Made by a program: the position numbers and the translations under genes. This document shows, piece by piece, positions 16,965-24,184 of a DNA stretch of 64,000 nt. The DNA comes from DATAAP01 sp041690495 (GTDB lineage: Bacteria > Pseudomonadota > Alphaproteobacteria > CACIAM-22H2), in contig JAWLHE010000006.1 of assembly GCA_041690495.1 (NCBI GenBank), positions 1-64,000 on the forward strand. The letters are read 5' to 3'. Position 1 is the first letter of the stretch; every line of letters begins with the position of its first letter. The notes under the pieces were generated by a model that did no database searches, had not been told where the DNA came from, and saw only the letters and a program-made list of their open reading frames with translations.

Positions 16965-17150
16965 ATGGCCGACCAAGATCTGGATCCGCGTGTACTGGGA
17001 GCAATCGACGAGGGTAAGCGGAGCTCGTTGCGGAAAATGATCATGGGCAGTGCTTTTGCAGTGCCTGTCGTTGCGTCGTTCTCGATGGACGGCCTGGTCA
17101 ATGCGGCCAATGCGCAAGTGGCCCCCTACGCATCCAACCAGACGCGGTAG
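16965..17150 (+). CDS. Small peptide with SFSMDGL motif, candidate precursor
   Basis: 61 residues from the ATG at 16965, with a TGGAGG ribosome site 5 nt upstream. Layout: charged N-terminus (1-24, including DEGKRSSLRK), hydrophobic stretch 25-38, the SFSMDGL motif (38-44), an AANAQ cleavage-like site (about 47-51) and a short polar tail VAPYASNQTR with an N-Q-T sequon. I recall similar peptides with the VxSFSMDGL motif beside PqqD and kinase-like genes, without a described function. Position between kinase-like and glycosyltransferase genes suggests it is the peptide being processed. Confidence 0.7.
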   Translation: MADQDLDPRVLGAIDEGKRSSLRKMIMGSAFAVPVVASFSMDGLVNAANAQVAPYASNQTR

Positions 17151-17223
17151 AGCAGCGGCAGCGATACGACTGGGTTCCTGTCGGCGGCGGCCGATCGGTC
17201 GGTTTGACGAAGACGGTCGATCG

Positions 17224-17242
17224 AGCCCCGATCGGCGGGGCT
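17224..17242 (+). other. Hairpin between the peptide and GT2 genes
   Basis: A 7-bp GC stem with a 5-nt loop in the 117-nt gap after the peptide gene. No T-run follows. It could act as an attenuator or RNA-processing element giving more peptide than glycosyltransferase message, but this is a guess from position. Confidence 0.35.
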
Positions 17243-17267
17243 GATTGCACGGCCAAGGACGGCAACG

Positions 17268-18395
17268 GTGGCGAAGCTGCTGTCCGCAGCTCTGATCGTG
17301 CGTGACGAGGAGCAGGTCCTCGGCGATTGCCTGCGATCGGTTCGAGAACTCGTCGACGAAATTGTGGTTGTCGATACCGGGTCGCGAGATCGTACCCGTG
17401 AAATCGCAGCCTCGCATGGCGCACACGTCACCAGGTTCGAATGGCGGGACGACTTTGCCGCGGCGCGCAACCACGCGATCGAGCAGGCAACCGGCGACTG
17501 GATCCTCTACATCGATGCCGACGAGCGGATTCGGCCCTACGATCGTTGCGCACTCGAGGAAATTCTCTCGGACATCGGGTTGGTCGCCTGCAAGGTGCGG
17601 TTCCACCCGAGAACCGGATTTACTGCTTATCCGGAGCTTCGGCTGTTCCGGCGAGACGGGCGCATCCGTTTTGCAGGAGCGATGCACGAGACGATCGTCC
17701 CCGCAGTTCAGGCGGTCGCCGCCGCCGACGGTACGAGCGTCGGCTTCTGTGATCTGACAATCGACCATATCGGCTATGATGGCGACCAGTCTCACAAGCT
17801 ACAGCGCAATCTGCGCCTGCTGGAGATTGCAATCCGGAATGATCCGGCACGAGTTTACCTGTGGTGGCACCTCGGCACCGTCTACCGCGATCTGGGCCGC
17901 CTTCCGGACGCCGAGGCGGCCTGGTGGGAGGGCGTAAGAAGGGCGCGGTCCAGGCAGTCGCACATGGCCGACGACGGGCTGTGCTTCATCGAGCTGGCAA
18001 AGCTCCTGCTCGGGCGGGGTGAGGATGTCCTGGACCTGCTCGACGAAGGCCTTGCGCTGCAGCCCGGCAACCGGCTGCTCCACTGGCTGAAGGCGAAGGC
18101 CCTGATCGCCAGTCGCAGGTACGACGAGGCCATGCCTATCCTGCGGACCCTGGCATATTTGGATCCCGCATCGCTGGTGGAAGAGGTGTCGTACGATCAG
18201 CGGATCTTCGGAGCGCCGGCTTTTGCGGACATGGGCCTGTGTGCTTTCCGCATGGAGCGGTACGCCGAGAGCGAACGCTGGTTCGGCCATGCCGAGGCCC
18301 TCGCCCCGGACTCCCTGGAATTCCGCACCAAACGTCAGCTCGCGGGCATGCGGGCCGGGACCGTTCACGCGTCGCACCCGCCGGCGCAAGGGTGA
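17268..18395 (+). CDS. GT2 glycosyltransferase with C-terminal TPR-like repeats
   Basis: 375 residues from a GTG start. The GT2 domain (about 1-230) has LSAALIVRDEEQVLGDCL, VVVDTGSRDRTREIA and the metal-binding YIDADER; the HETIV segment lies near 142. The C-terminal half is a run of helical TPR-like repeats (VYLWWHLGTVYRDLGRLPDA, KALIASRRYDEAMPIL, LCAFRMERYAESERWFGHAE). This GT2 plus TPR arrangement is shared with SunS-type peptide S-glycosyltransferases as well as many unrelated GT2 enzymes. The neighbouring small peptide makes a peptide acceptor possible. Confidence 0.85.
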   Translation: MAKLLSAALIVRDEEQVLGDCLRSVRELVDEIVVVDTGSRDRTREIAASHGAHVTRFEWRDDFAAARNHAIEQATGDWILYIDADERIRPYDRCALEEILSDIGLVACKVRFHPRTGFTAYPELRLFRRDGRIRFAGAMHETIVPAVQAVAAADGTSVGFCDLTIDHIGYDGDQSHKLQRNLRLLEIAIRNDPARVYLWWHLGTVYRDLGRLPDAEAAWWEGVRRARSRQSHMADDGLCFIELAKLLLGRGEDVLDLLDEGLALQPGNRLLHWLKAKALIASRRYDEAMPILRTLAYLDPASLVEEVSYDQRIFGAPAFADMGLCAFRMERYAESERWFGHAEALAPDSLEFRTKRQLAGMRAGTVHASHPPAQG

Positions 18396-18401
18396 GCGCG
18401 A

Positions 18402-19280
18402 TTGATCTCCGGACGGCCGCTATCGATTTTGGTCTTCAGTCATTTCGAACCGTTTCAGCCGCCCTCCTGCGAGGGATGCGAGGTGCCTTTCGAGATCACG
18501 ACCGATCGGCGGCGCATTGATGAAGCGGACGCTGTCGTGTTCCACATTCCCACGTGGAGCGACGAATGCGACATTCCGAAGCGGCCCGGCCAGAAGTACG
18601 TGGCGCTCTCGCTGGAAAGCGAGATCAACTATCCCAGGCTGGCCGACCCGGCATTCCTGGGGAAGTTCGATCTCACGATGCTGTACCGCCAGGACGCATC
18701 CGTCTGGTGGCCGTATTTCGGACCCGAAATCGTCGCGGCTCTTCGCCGGCCGCCGATGCCGAAATCCGCCGACGCCCCGATCGCCTGGTTCGCATCGGGA
18801 GCGGTCGACCGGAGCGGTCGGACACGATGGGCCTTTGAAATCATGAAACGGGTGAAGACCCACTCCTTTGGCCGTATTCTTCGGAACAGGGTATTGCCCG
18901 CAGATGCCGGGCGCGCGAGCAAGCTCGCCGTGATTTCGAAATACAGGTTCACTCTGGCTTTTGAGAACTCCATCTGCCCGGATTACGTCACCGAGAAATT
19001 CTTCGATCCGCTCATCGCAGGATCGGTTCCGGTGTATCTGGGCGCGCCGAACGTCGCCGAGTTTGCGCCGGATCGATCCTGCTATATCGATGCGAGCGAT
19101 TTCAGCGGGCCGGCCGACCTCGCGGACTATCTTGCCGTTCTGGCGACCGACGATCGCGAATATGCCAAGTTCTTTTCCTGGAAATCGGAACCGTTCGGCC
19201 GGATGTTCCTCGACAAGCTGGAAAGAGTGCGCTCGGGCCCGTTCTGCAGACTGGCCCGGCTGCTGCGCGCACCGGCATAG
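18402..19280 (+). CDS. GT10 family (alpha-1,3-fucosyltransferase-like) enzyme
   Basis: 292 residues from a TTG start six bases after the GT2 gene; no better in-frame start exists nearby. The GT10 donor-binding signature is unmistakable: YRFTLAFENSICPDYVTEKF, then DPLIAGSVPVYLGAPNV. Family enzymes transfer fucose, or less often another sugar, from GDP-sugar. A soluble cytosolic protein is expected, with no membrane segment. It ends the six-gene block and is followed by a GC hairpin. Confidence 0.9.
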   Translation: MISGRPLSILVFSHFEPFQPPSCEGCEVPFEITTDRRRIDEADAVVFHIPTWSDECDIPKRPGQKYVALSLESEINYPRLADPAFLGKFDLTMLYRQDASVWWPYFGPEIVAALRRPPMPKSADAPIAWFASGAVDRSGRTRWAFEIMKRVKTHSFGRILRNRVLPADAGRASKLAVISKYRFTLAFENSICPDYVTEKFFDPLIAGSVPVYLGAPNVAEFAPDRSCYIDASDFSGPADLADYLAVLATDDREYAKFFSWKSEPFGRMFLDKLERVRSGPFCRLARLLRAPA

Positions 19281-19288
19281 CAGTCGGC

Positions 19289-19308
19289 GACGCCCCGGGC
19301 GGGGCGTC
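19289..19308 (+). terminator. GC hairpin downstream of the GT cluster
   Basis: An 8-bp perfect stem with a GGGC loop beginning 9 nt after the GT10 stop. It lacks a T-run, so termination efficiency is uncertain, but the position at the end of the block and before the convergent bioY gene is suggestive. Confidence 0.35.
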
Positions 19309-19483
19309 CCCGGATAGTGGCGACAGCCCCGTTCAGCGGGCATCGCCCGGAAATCGGGCGGTCCCCGCTTCCTCCCGGAGAATGGCGATCGGCCGGAATC
19401 AGTCTGTCGCTGACCATCGCCCTGCGGATTCGGCAACGGACACGCTGCGCGCGATGCGCAATCCCTGGCCGGGAGGCCTGATC

Positions 19484-20095
19484 CTACTGTGCCGAGTTCG
19501 GTGCTCCGCCGGTCGAGAGGCGCGACAGCATGACGACGACGGCGGCGCCCAGCAACGTCTTGAAGACGGTGGCCAAGGCGAAGGGCACAACACCGAGATG
19601 CCACGCCTGCGGCCAGCCGATCAGTGCCGCAAGCCAGCTCGCGCCGGCGGCGAAGATCACGACGTGGCCGATGCCCATCGCGGCGATCGCGCGCCATGCT
19701 CCGTGACGCCATCCGCGCTCCGCAAGCCAGCCCGCCAGGATCGCCGCGAACAGGAAGCCGGCCAGAAAACCACCGGTGGGTCCGGCGAGATAGGCCAGTC
19801 CGAGCCCGCGCTCCGGCGTGCCGGCGAACACGGGAAGGCCAATCGCCCCTTCGACCAGATAGAGCAGCACGGTCGCTCCAGCCAGATGCGCGCCGTACGT
19901 CATACCGATCAGCAGCACCATGAATGTCTGCATGGTCATCGGCACCGGCCAGAACGGAATCTGGATCTTCGCGGACAAGGTCAGCAGAAGCGTGCCAAAC
20001 AGGACGAGCGCGAGCTTCGCAAGCGGGCCGGCTGTCTCAATCCGAGTAAACAGCGTAGCGTCGGCGGTGGTCCGTGCGGGTGCGGGATGCATCAT
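19484..20095 (-). CDS. bioY: Biotin transporter BioY (ECF S component)
   Basis: 203 residues with about six membrane segments. BioY hallmarks are LLLTLSAKIQIPFWPVPMTM, GAHLAGATVLLYLVEGAIGL, PVFAGTPERGLGLAYLAGPT and GGFLAGFLFAAILAGWL. It binds biotin in the inner membrane, alone or with EcfAT. Biotin supply fits the biotin-dependent acyl-CoA carboxylase encoded at 42.7-46.1 kb. No bioM/bioN genes are adjacent. Confidence 0.92.
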   Translation of the reverse strand: MMHPAPARTTADATLFTRIETAGPLAKLALVLFGTLLLTLSAKIQIPFWPVPMTMQTFMVLLIGMTYGAHLAGATVLLYLVEGAIGLPVFAGTPERGLGLAYLAGPTGGFLAGFLFAAILAGWLAERGWRHGAWRAIAAMGIGHVVIFAAGASWLAALIGWPQAWHLGVVPFALATVFKTLLGAAVVVMLSRLSTGGAPNSAQ

Positions 20096-20145
20096 TTCTG
20101 ATCCTGTAAATGCCGTTATGGGTACCGGTCGATGCTATGCGTGGG

Positions 20146-20412
20146 TCACGGGGCCGCGGGATTCTGCCGCGCCCCCGTCAAAGCATTGCCCAGCATCAGG
20201 TGAAGCTTCTCGGCGAGTTCGCCGCTCATGACGATCCGGTCGATGCTGCCGCTCTCGTCTTCGACGAGAAGGGCGATCATACCGCTAGAGCGGCTGTGCA
20301 TGACGTCGCTCAACTGGTTGATCTTGAGCTCCCTGCTCTGACTGCTCGGCATGTCGTTCCTCCTGACGAGATAGGGGCGCTTTCCTTCGAGGCGGATAGG
20401 GGCGTCGGTCAT
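20146..20412 (-). CDS. 88-residue hypothetical protein coupled to the alpha/beta hydrolase
   Basis: Its ATG overlaps the hydrolase stop (ATGA). A second in-frame ATG at residue 21 (MPSSQSRELKINQL) could also be used. The body is SDVMHSRSSGMIALLVEDES, then GSIDRIVMSGELAEKLHLML, a strand-helix layout with no cysteine or membrane segment. I do not recognise the family. It is the last gene of the SDR, monooxygenase-like, MaoC, hydrolase operon and may be an accessory protein of it. Confidence 0.55.
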   Translation of the reverse strand: MTDAPIRLEGKRPYLVRRNDMPSSQSRELKINQLSDVMHSRSSGMIALLVEDESGSIDRIVMSGELAEKLHLMLGNALTGARQNPAAP

Positions 20413-21347
20413 GCTCCTCCGGGGTCTTTCAGTGATTCGAGAATAGTCGCATTGAAGGACTGGGCCGCTTCATATTGCACCCAATGCCCGGCGCTGGCGA
20501 CCCGGCGGATTTGAATGTCGGGACGGAGGCGCGAGACGGCGGCTTCGTAGGCCGGGAGATCACGGCGCGCATAGGCATCCTGCTCCCCCCAAATAGCGAT
20601 CATGTGCCGCGCCTGAATCCGGGCCGACGCCTTGGCGAGCGCGTCCGACCGCGAGTAGCTTCGGCCGCGTGCACGGGCGCGTGCGGTGTTCGCCATCTGA
20701 ATCGCAAGGGCAGTGTCGTCGATCGCGGCCGGATCCGCGAACATCATGATCGACAGATTGTGGCGATGAACCGCGGCGATCTCGTCGGGCGTCATCGCCG
20801 GGCGTGTCCGCGCGAGCGAATCGAAATCCGATACCGCCAGGCCAAGCCCGGCCGGGGCGATGAAGATGACGCGATCGACACGGGCCGGCGCGCCGACCTC
20901 CGCGAGGTCCGCGGCAAGCTGGCCCGCCATGACGCTTCCGAACGAAAAGCCGACGAGATCGAAGCGGCGTGCTTTTCCGAGGACAACCGGGAGGCCTGCG
21001 ATCAACGACTGCGGGATCGCTTTCAGAAGGTCATCATCGGCCGGAACGTCGGAATCGCCGAACCCCGGCATATCGGGCGTGATCACCCGATGCCGCAGCG
21101 AGACCGCTGGAATCGTCCTGATCCAGTGTGTCCACGAGCCGAAGGCACCGTGGAGCAGGACCAGAGGCGGCCCGTCTCCCCAGCTCCGCCATACGACGCG
21201 CGACCCGCGAAACTCGGTCTCGACATGGTCGGCGACTTCATCGAGGCGGCTCACGGTTTCCGGGATCGGCGGAACTCGTCCGCCGGGCCCGCGCGAGACG
21301 ATCATCGCGCGCGTCGACCTTTCGCCGCTGGGCGCGGAACGGGGCAT
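20409..21347 (-). CDS. Alpha/beta hydrolase (copy 1)
   Basis: 312 residues, start chosen at the ATG at 21347, 13 nt after the MaoC gene. Hydrolase landmarks are PPLVLLHGAFGSWTHWIRTI (oxyanion region), DMPGFGDSD, the nucleophile elbow VGFSFGSVMAG and the late histidine in SAGHWVQYEA. This arrangement is common in C-C bond hydrolases and CoA-ester or lactone hydrolases. It is paralogous to the hydrolase at 36610-37500. Its place in an acyl-CoA operon suggests thioester or ring-cleavage-product hydrolysis, but the substrate is unknown. Confidence 0.82.
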   Translation of the reverse strand: MPRSAPSGERSTRAMIVSRGPGGRVPPIPETVSRLDEVADHVETEFRGSRVVWRSWGDGPPLVLLHGAFGSWTHWIRTIPAVSLRHRVITPDMPGFGDSDVPADDDLLKAIPQSLIAGLPVVLGKARRFDLVGFSFGSVMAGQLAADLAEVGAPARVDRVIFIAPAGLGLAVSDFDSLARTRPAMTPDEIAAVHRHNLSIMMFADPAAIDDTALAIQMANTARARARGRSYSRSDALAKASARIQARHMIAIWGEQDAYARRDLPAYEAAVSRLRPDIQIRRVASAGHWVQYEAAQSFNATILESLKDPGGA

Positions 21348-21360
21348 GACGCCCGCGCGG

Positions 21361-21768
21361 CTACGCAGCGAGAACCGCGACCGCGCTTCCGGCGATGACA
21401 CGGCCATTGCCTGTATGCCCCTCGAAGGAAAGCGTGGCAACCGTCCGCCCTGCTTCGCGCATCGCCGACTCCACCTTACCCTCGAGTCGGACGACATCCC
21501 CCGGCCGGACCGGCGTGAGAAAACGCGCCGAGATGTCGCGGACAATGGCGCCGGGCCCGGCCCAGTCTGTCACCGCCTGAGCGGCGAAGCCCATAGTCAG
21601 CATGCCATGGGCTATGACGCCGCCGAGGCCCGCCTCCTGCGCGAACGGCAGGTCGTAGTGGATCCGGTTGAAATCGCCGGACGCCCCGGCATACATCACG
21701 AGCTGAACCGTCGTGACCGGCCCCTTGACGAGACTGAAGGTCTCGCCGGCCTGCACGGAGCGTCCCAT
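21361..21768 (-). CDS. MaoC-like hot-dog dehydratase
   Basis: 135 residues of single hot-dog fold. The hydratase-2 motif is ASGDFNRIHYDLPFAQEAGL, with catalytic Asp and His, followed by VIAHGMLTMGFAAQAVTDW. Such enzymes hydrate trans-2-enoyl-CoA to (R)-3-hydroxyacyl-CoA. It lies between the monooxygenase-like gene and an alpha/beta hydrolase in one operon. It may pair with the N-terminal-type MaoC protein at 39140-39592, since two-chain hydratases exist (speculative). Confidence 0.85.
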   Translation of the reverse strand: MGRSVQAGETFSLVKGPVTTVQLVMYAGASGDFNRIHYDLPFAQEAGLGGVIAHGMLTMGFAAQAVTDWAGPGAIVRDISARFLTPVRPGDVVRLEGKVESAMREAGRTVATLSFEGHTGNGRVIAGSAVAVLAA

Positions 21769-21791
21769 CGATCTCGCGCCTCGCCCGCCGC

Positions 21792-23015
21792 TCAGCGCTG
21801 CAGCGTCGAGTCGAACGCGTCGCCCAGCTCCGACTGGCCGACGATCTGTGCGGTCCGATCGTGGCCGGCGTGAAGGACGTGCGTCTCCAGGTCGCGCAGG
21901 TAGCGGCTCAACGGGAACTCGTCGAACAGAGCGGTCGAGCCTGCCGCATGGATGATCTTGTGCGAAAGATCGAATGCGACATGCGCCGCGGTGGACTTCG
22001 CCGACATGGCGAGGAGTTCGGCTTCGACGACCGGCTTCGTCTTGTACGCAATGATCGCCTTGTGGAACAGCGCCGCCGCCGCGTCCAGGGCGATCTTCAT
22101 CTCACCGGTCCGAAGCTGCGTGATGCCGTCCTTGGCGCGGCCGCGCTTGACGACGTACTCGCGGTACCAGTTGTACATGCCCTCGGTGGTGCCGAGATAG
22201 TTGGCGGTAAAGCCAAGATGGAACTTGCCCTGCCACCGGCCGCGCGGATACGCGCCCGGTGCGCCGAGCACGTTCTCGTCGGGAACGAATACGTCGTCGA
22301 GCGTGATTACCGGGCTCGGCGCGGTGCGCATGCCGTTGGGCCGATACCAATCATTGTCGATGGAAACGCCCTTCATGCCGGGCTCGATGATGACCATCAG
22401 GTGGTTGTCGAGGTAGTTCTCGACCCCCTCGATCGCGACGAAAATGATCGCGAATCCCATCGTCGGACCGTTCGTCGCGTAGTTCTTCTCGCCCCGGACG
22501 ATCCAGCCGCCGTCTACGCGCTTCGCCTGGGTCGTCATCATGTACATGTGCTTGCGCTTCGCTTCGCTGCCGACGAAGGCTCCGAGGAACGGGCGCTCGA
22601 ACATCGGCTTGATGTACTTCTCGCGCTGCCGCGGCGTGGCGAGTGCATCGAGGCACCAGGCGGTATGATTGTGCACCTGGTAGCAATGCGCGGTTCCGCT
22701 GCAGCCGCGTGCGATGACGCGCAACGCCTGCAGGTACGTCGCAGGATCGTCCGAGTCGAGATTGCTGCCCTTGCCGCCGATCTCCTTCGGAAGGGTCGTC
22801 GTAAGCCAGCCGCGCTCGAACAGCTCCTGCAGGTTCTCGGTCGGCATCGAGCAGTTTTCGTCGTATTTCCGGCCTCGCGGACGGAACTTTTCGATGGCGA
22901 GGCGCTCGAGTTCCTTGATCTCCGGGCTTTCGAGAATCTTCTCGGGATCGATCGCCAGCTCTACGGCCGCTGCGCGCCCCGACTCGACGGACTTGGTCGC
23001 TGATGCCTGCTTCAC
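21792..23015 (-). CDS. Acyl-CoA dehydrogenase-family flavoprotein, possibly a monooxygenase
   Basis: 407 residues from a GTG at 23015 with a GAGGTG ribosome site; an ATG at 23087 overlapping the SDR stop (ATGA) would add a basic low-complexity tail and is an alternative. The fold is acyl-CoA dehydrogenase-like, but the C-terminus reads AAGSTALFDEFPLSRYLRDL followed by THVLHAGHDRTAQ. That resembles the HpaB/HsaA/DszC-type oxygenase branch rather than beta-oxidation enzymes, and no YEGT-type catalytic glutamate is visible. A flavin reductase gene lies at 42156-42650. Confidence 0.72.
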   Translation of the reverse strand: MKQASATKSVESGRAAAVELAIDPEKILESPEIKELERLAIEKFRPRGRKYDENCSMPTENLQELFERGWLTTTLPKEIGGKGSNLDSDDPATYLQALRVIARGCSGTAHCYQVHNHTAWCLDALATPRQREKYIKPMFERPFLGAFVGSEAKRKHMYMMTTQAKRVDGGWIVRGEKNYATNGPTMGFAIIFVAIEGVENYLDNHLMVIIEPGMKGVSIDNDWYRPNGMRTAPSPVITLDDVFVPDENVLGAPGAYPRGRWQGKFHLGFTANYLGTTEGMYNWYREYVVKRGRAKDGITQLRTGEMKIALDAAAALFHKAIIAYKTKPVVEAELLAMSAKSTAAHVAFDLSHKIIHAAGSTALFDEFPLSRYLRDLETHVLHAGHDRTAQIVGQSELGDAFDSTLQR

Positions 23016-23083
23016 GGTTGCACCTCGGTGTTTTGATGAATTGGACTTGCCGGCCCGGCGGCCGGCGGATCGCGACGGGCCGG

Positions 23084-23857
23084 TCATCGCCGGGTCTCCG
23101 GGCCGCCGCTCACATATATGATCTGGCCGTTGACGAATGCGGCGTCGTCGCTGCTGAGAAAGCCGATGACATTGGCCACATCGCGCGGCGTGCCGACACG
23201 GCCGACGGCAATGTTCTTGGCGCGCTCGGCCTTGTACGCATCCGGCTCGAAGCCGAGACGACGTGCGGTCTGCTGCGTCATTTCCGTGTCGATGAAGCCC
23301 GGCGCGACCGCATTCACCGTAACGCCGAACCGGCCGATTTCCAGTGCAAGGGTGCGCGTGAAGCCCTGAAGCCCGGCTTTCGCGGTGGAGTAATTCAGCT
23401 GCCCGCGGTTGCCCAGCGCCGAAGTCGACGACACGTTGACGATCCGCCCGTATTTGCGCGGCACCATCACGCGCTGCGCAGCGCGCGCGCACAGGAACGC
23501 GCCCCTCAGGTGGACTGCCATCACCAGGTCCCAGTCGGCATCGCTCATCTTGTGAACGAGATTGTCGCGAGTGAGGCCGGCGTTGTTGACCAGAATGTCC
23601 ACGGCACCAAGTTCGGTGGCAGCCTTGTCGACCATCGCATCGACCTGCTTTGCGTCGCTTACATCGCAGGCGATGCCCAATGTCTTGACGCCATGCGCAT
23701 CCCCGATGCGCCGCGCTGTTTGCGCGGCGGCGCCGGCATCCAGATCGCAAATCACCACGCTGGCGCCGTTCTCTGCAAACATCGAGGCGGTTTCTGCGCC
23801 GATTCCGCGCGCCGAACCGGTCACCAGCGCCACGCGCCCTTCGAAACGTGCTGCCAT
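23084..23857 (-). CDS. SDR oxidoreductase (FabG-like)
   Basis: 257 residues from the ATG at 23857. Classical SDR motifs: VTGSARGIGAE (cofactor), NNAG in ILVNNAGLTRDN, the Ser in VNVSSTSALG and the catalytic YSTAK. Likely 3-hydroxyacyl-CoA dehydrogenase or alcohol dehydrogenase activity. It opens the operon SDR, monooxygenase-like, MaoC, hydrolase, 88-aa protein. Divergent to the MFS gene across 327 bp. Confidence 0.88.
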   Translation of the reverse strand: MAARFEGRVALVTGSARGIGAETASMFAENGASVVICDLDAGAAAQTARRIGDAHGVKTLGIACDVSDAKQVDAMVDKAATELGAVDILVNNAGLTRDNLVHKMSDADWDLVMAVHLRGAFLCARAAQRVMVPRKYGRIVNVSSTSALGNRGQLNYSTAKAGLQGFTRTLALEIGRFGVTVNAVAPGFIDTEMTQQTARRLGFEPDAYKAERAKNIAVGRVGTPRDVANVIGFLSSDDAAFVNGQIIYVSGGPETRR

Positions 23858-24184
23858 ACGCGTCTCAAACTCCCCAACGTCCGCCCGGCCGGTGTACAGC
23901 CGGAATGCTCGGTCTTCATGGCGGGCGCGGCGCGCTCGCGCGCAAATACCAACACAATTGTCGATCAATGTCACGTTTTTCTTAGATACAATTCCCACGG
24001 AAGCATGCCGGTCGGTCCCGGCATTGTCTGCCCGCGGTCGAGAAGGCCGACAGATGAAGGGCTTCCGTCGACAGGGTCATTGCGCAATTCCGCAAAAATG
24101 ATTCGTCTGCTATCTCTGAGCGGTCTCGATCATCTCAATACAGCGCCGAAATCCGGCCCTGCGCTCACCATCGTATTGCACCAA
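23858..24184. other. Divergent intergenic region between SDR and MFS genes
   Basis: Contains no convincing gene. The stretch 23945-24000 is distinctly AT-rich and includes overlapping ATTG/CAAT motifs, so it probably carries the divergent promoters. The MFS frame is open through all of it, but the sequence upstream of 24185 lacks transporter character. Confidence 0.4.

Noticed and set aside
20096..20145. BioR-like box upstream of bioY
   Set aside because: The best candidate (TTATGGGTAC) matches only seven of ten positions of the TTATMKATAA consensus as I recall it and is not palindromic enough.
23003..24184. N-terminal extension of the MFS frame
   Set aside because: The frame is open but antisense to the SDR gene and lacks hydrophobic segments; transporter sequence begins at about 24185.
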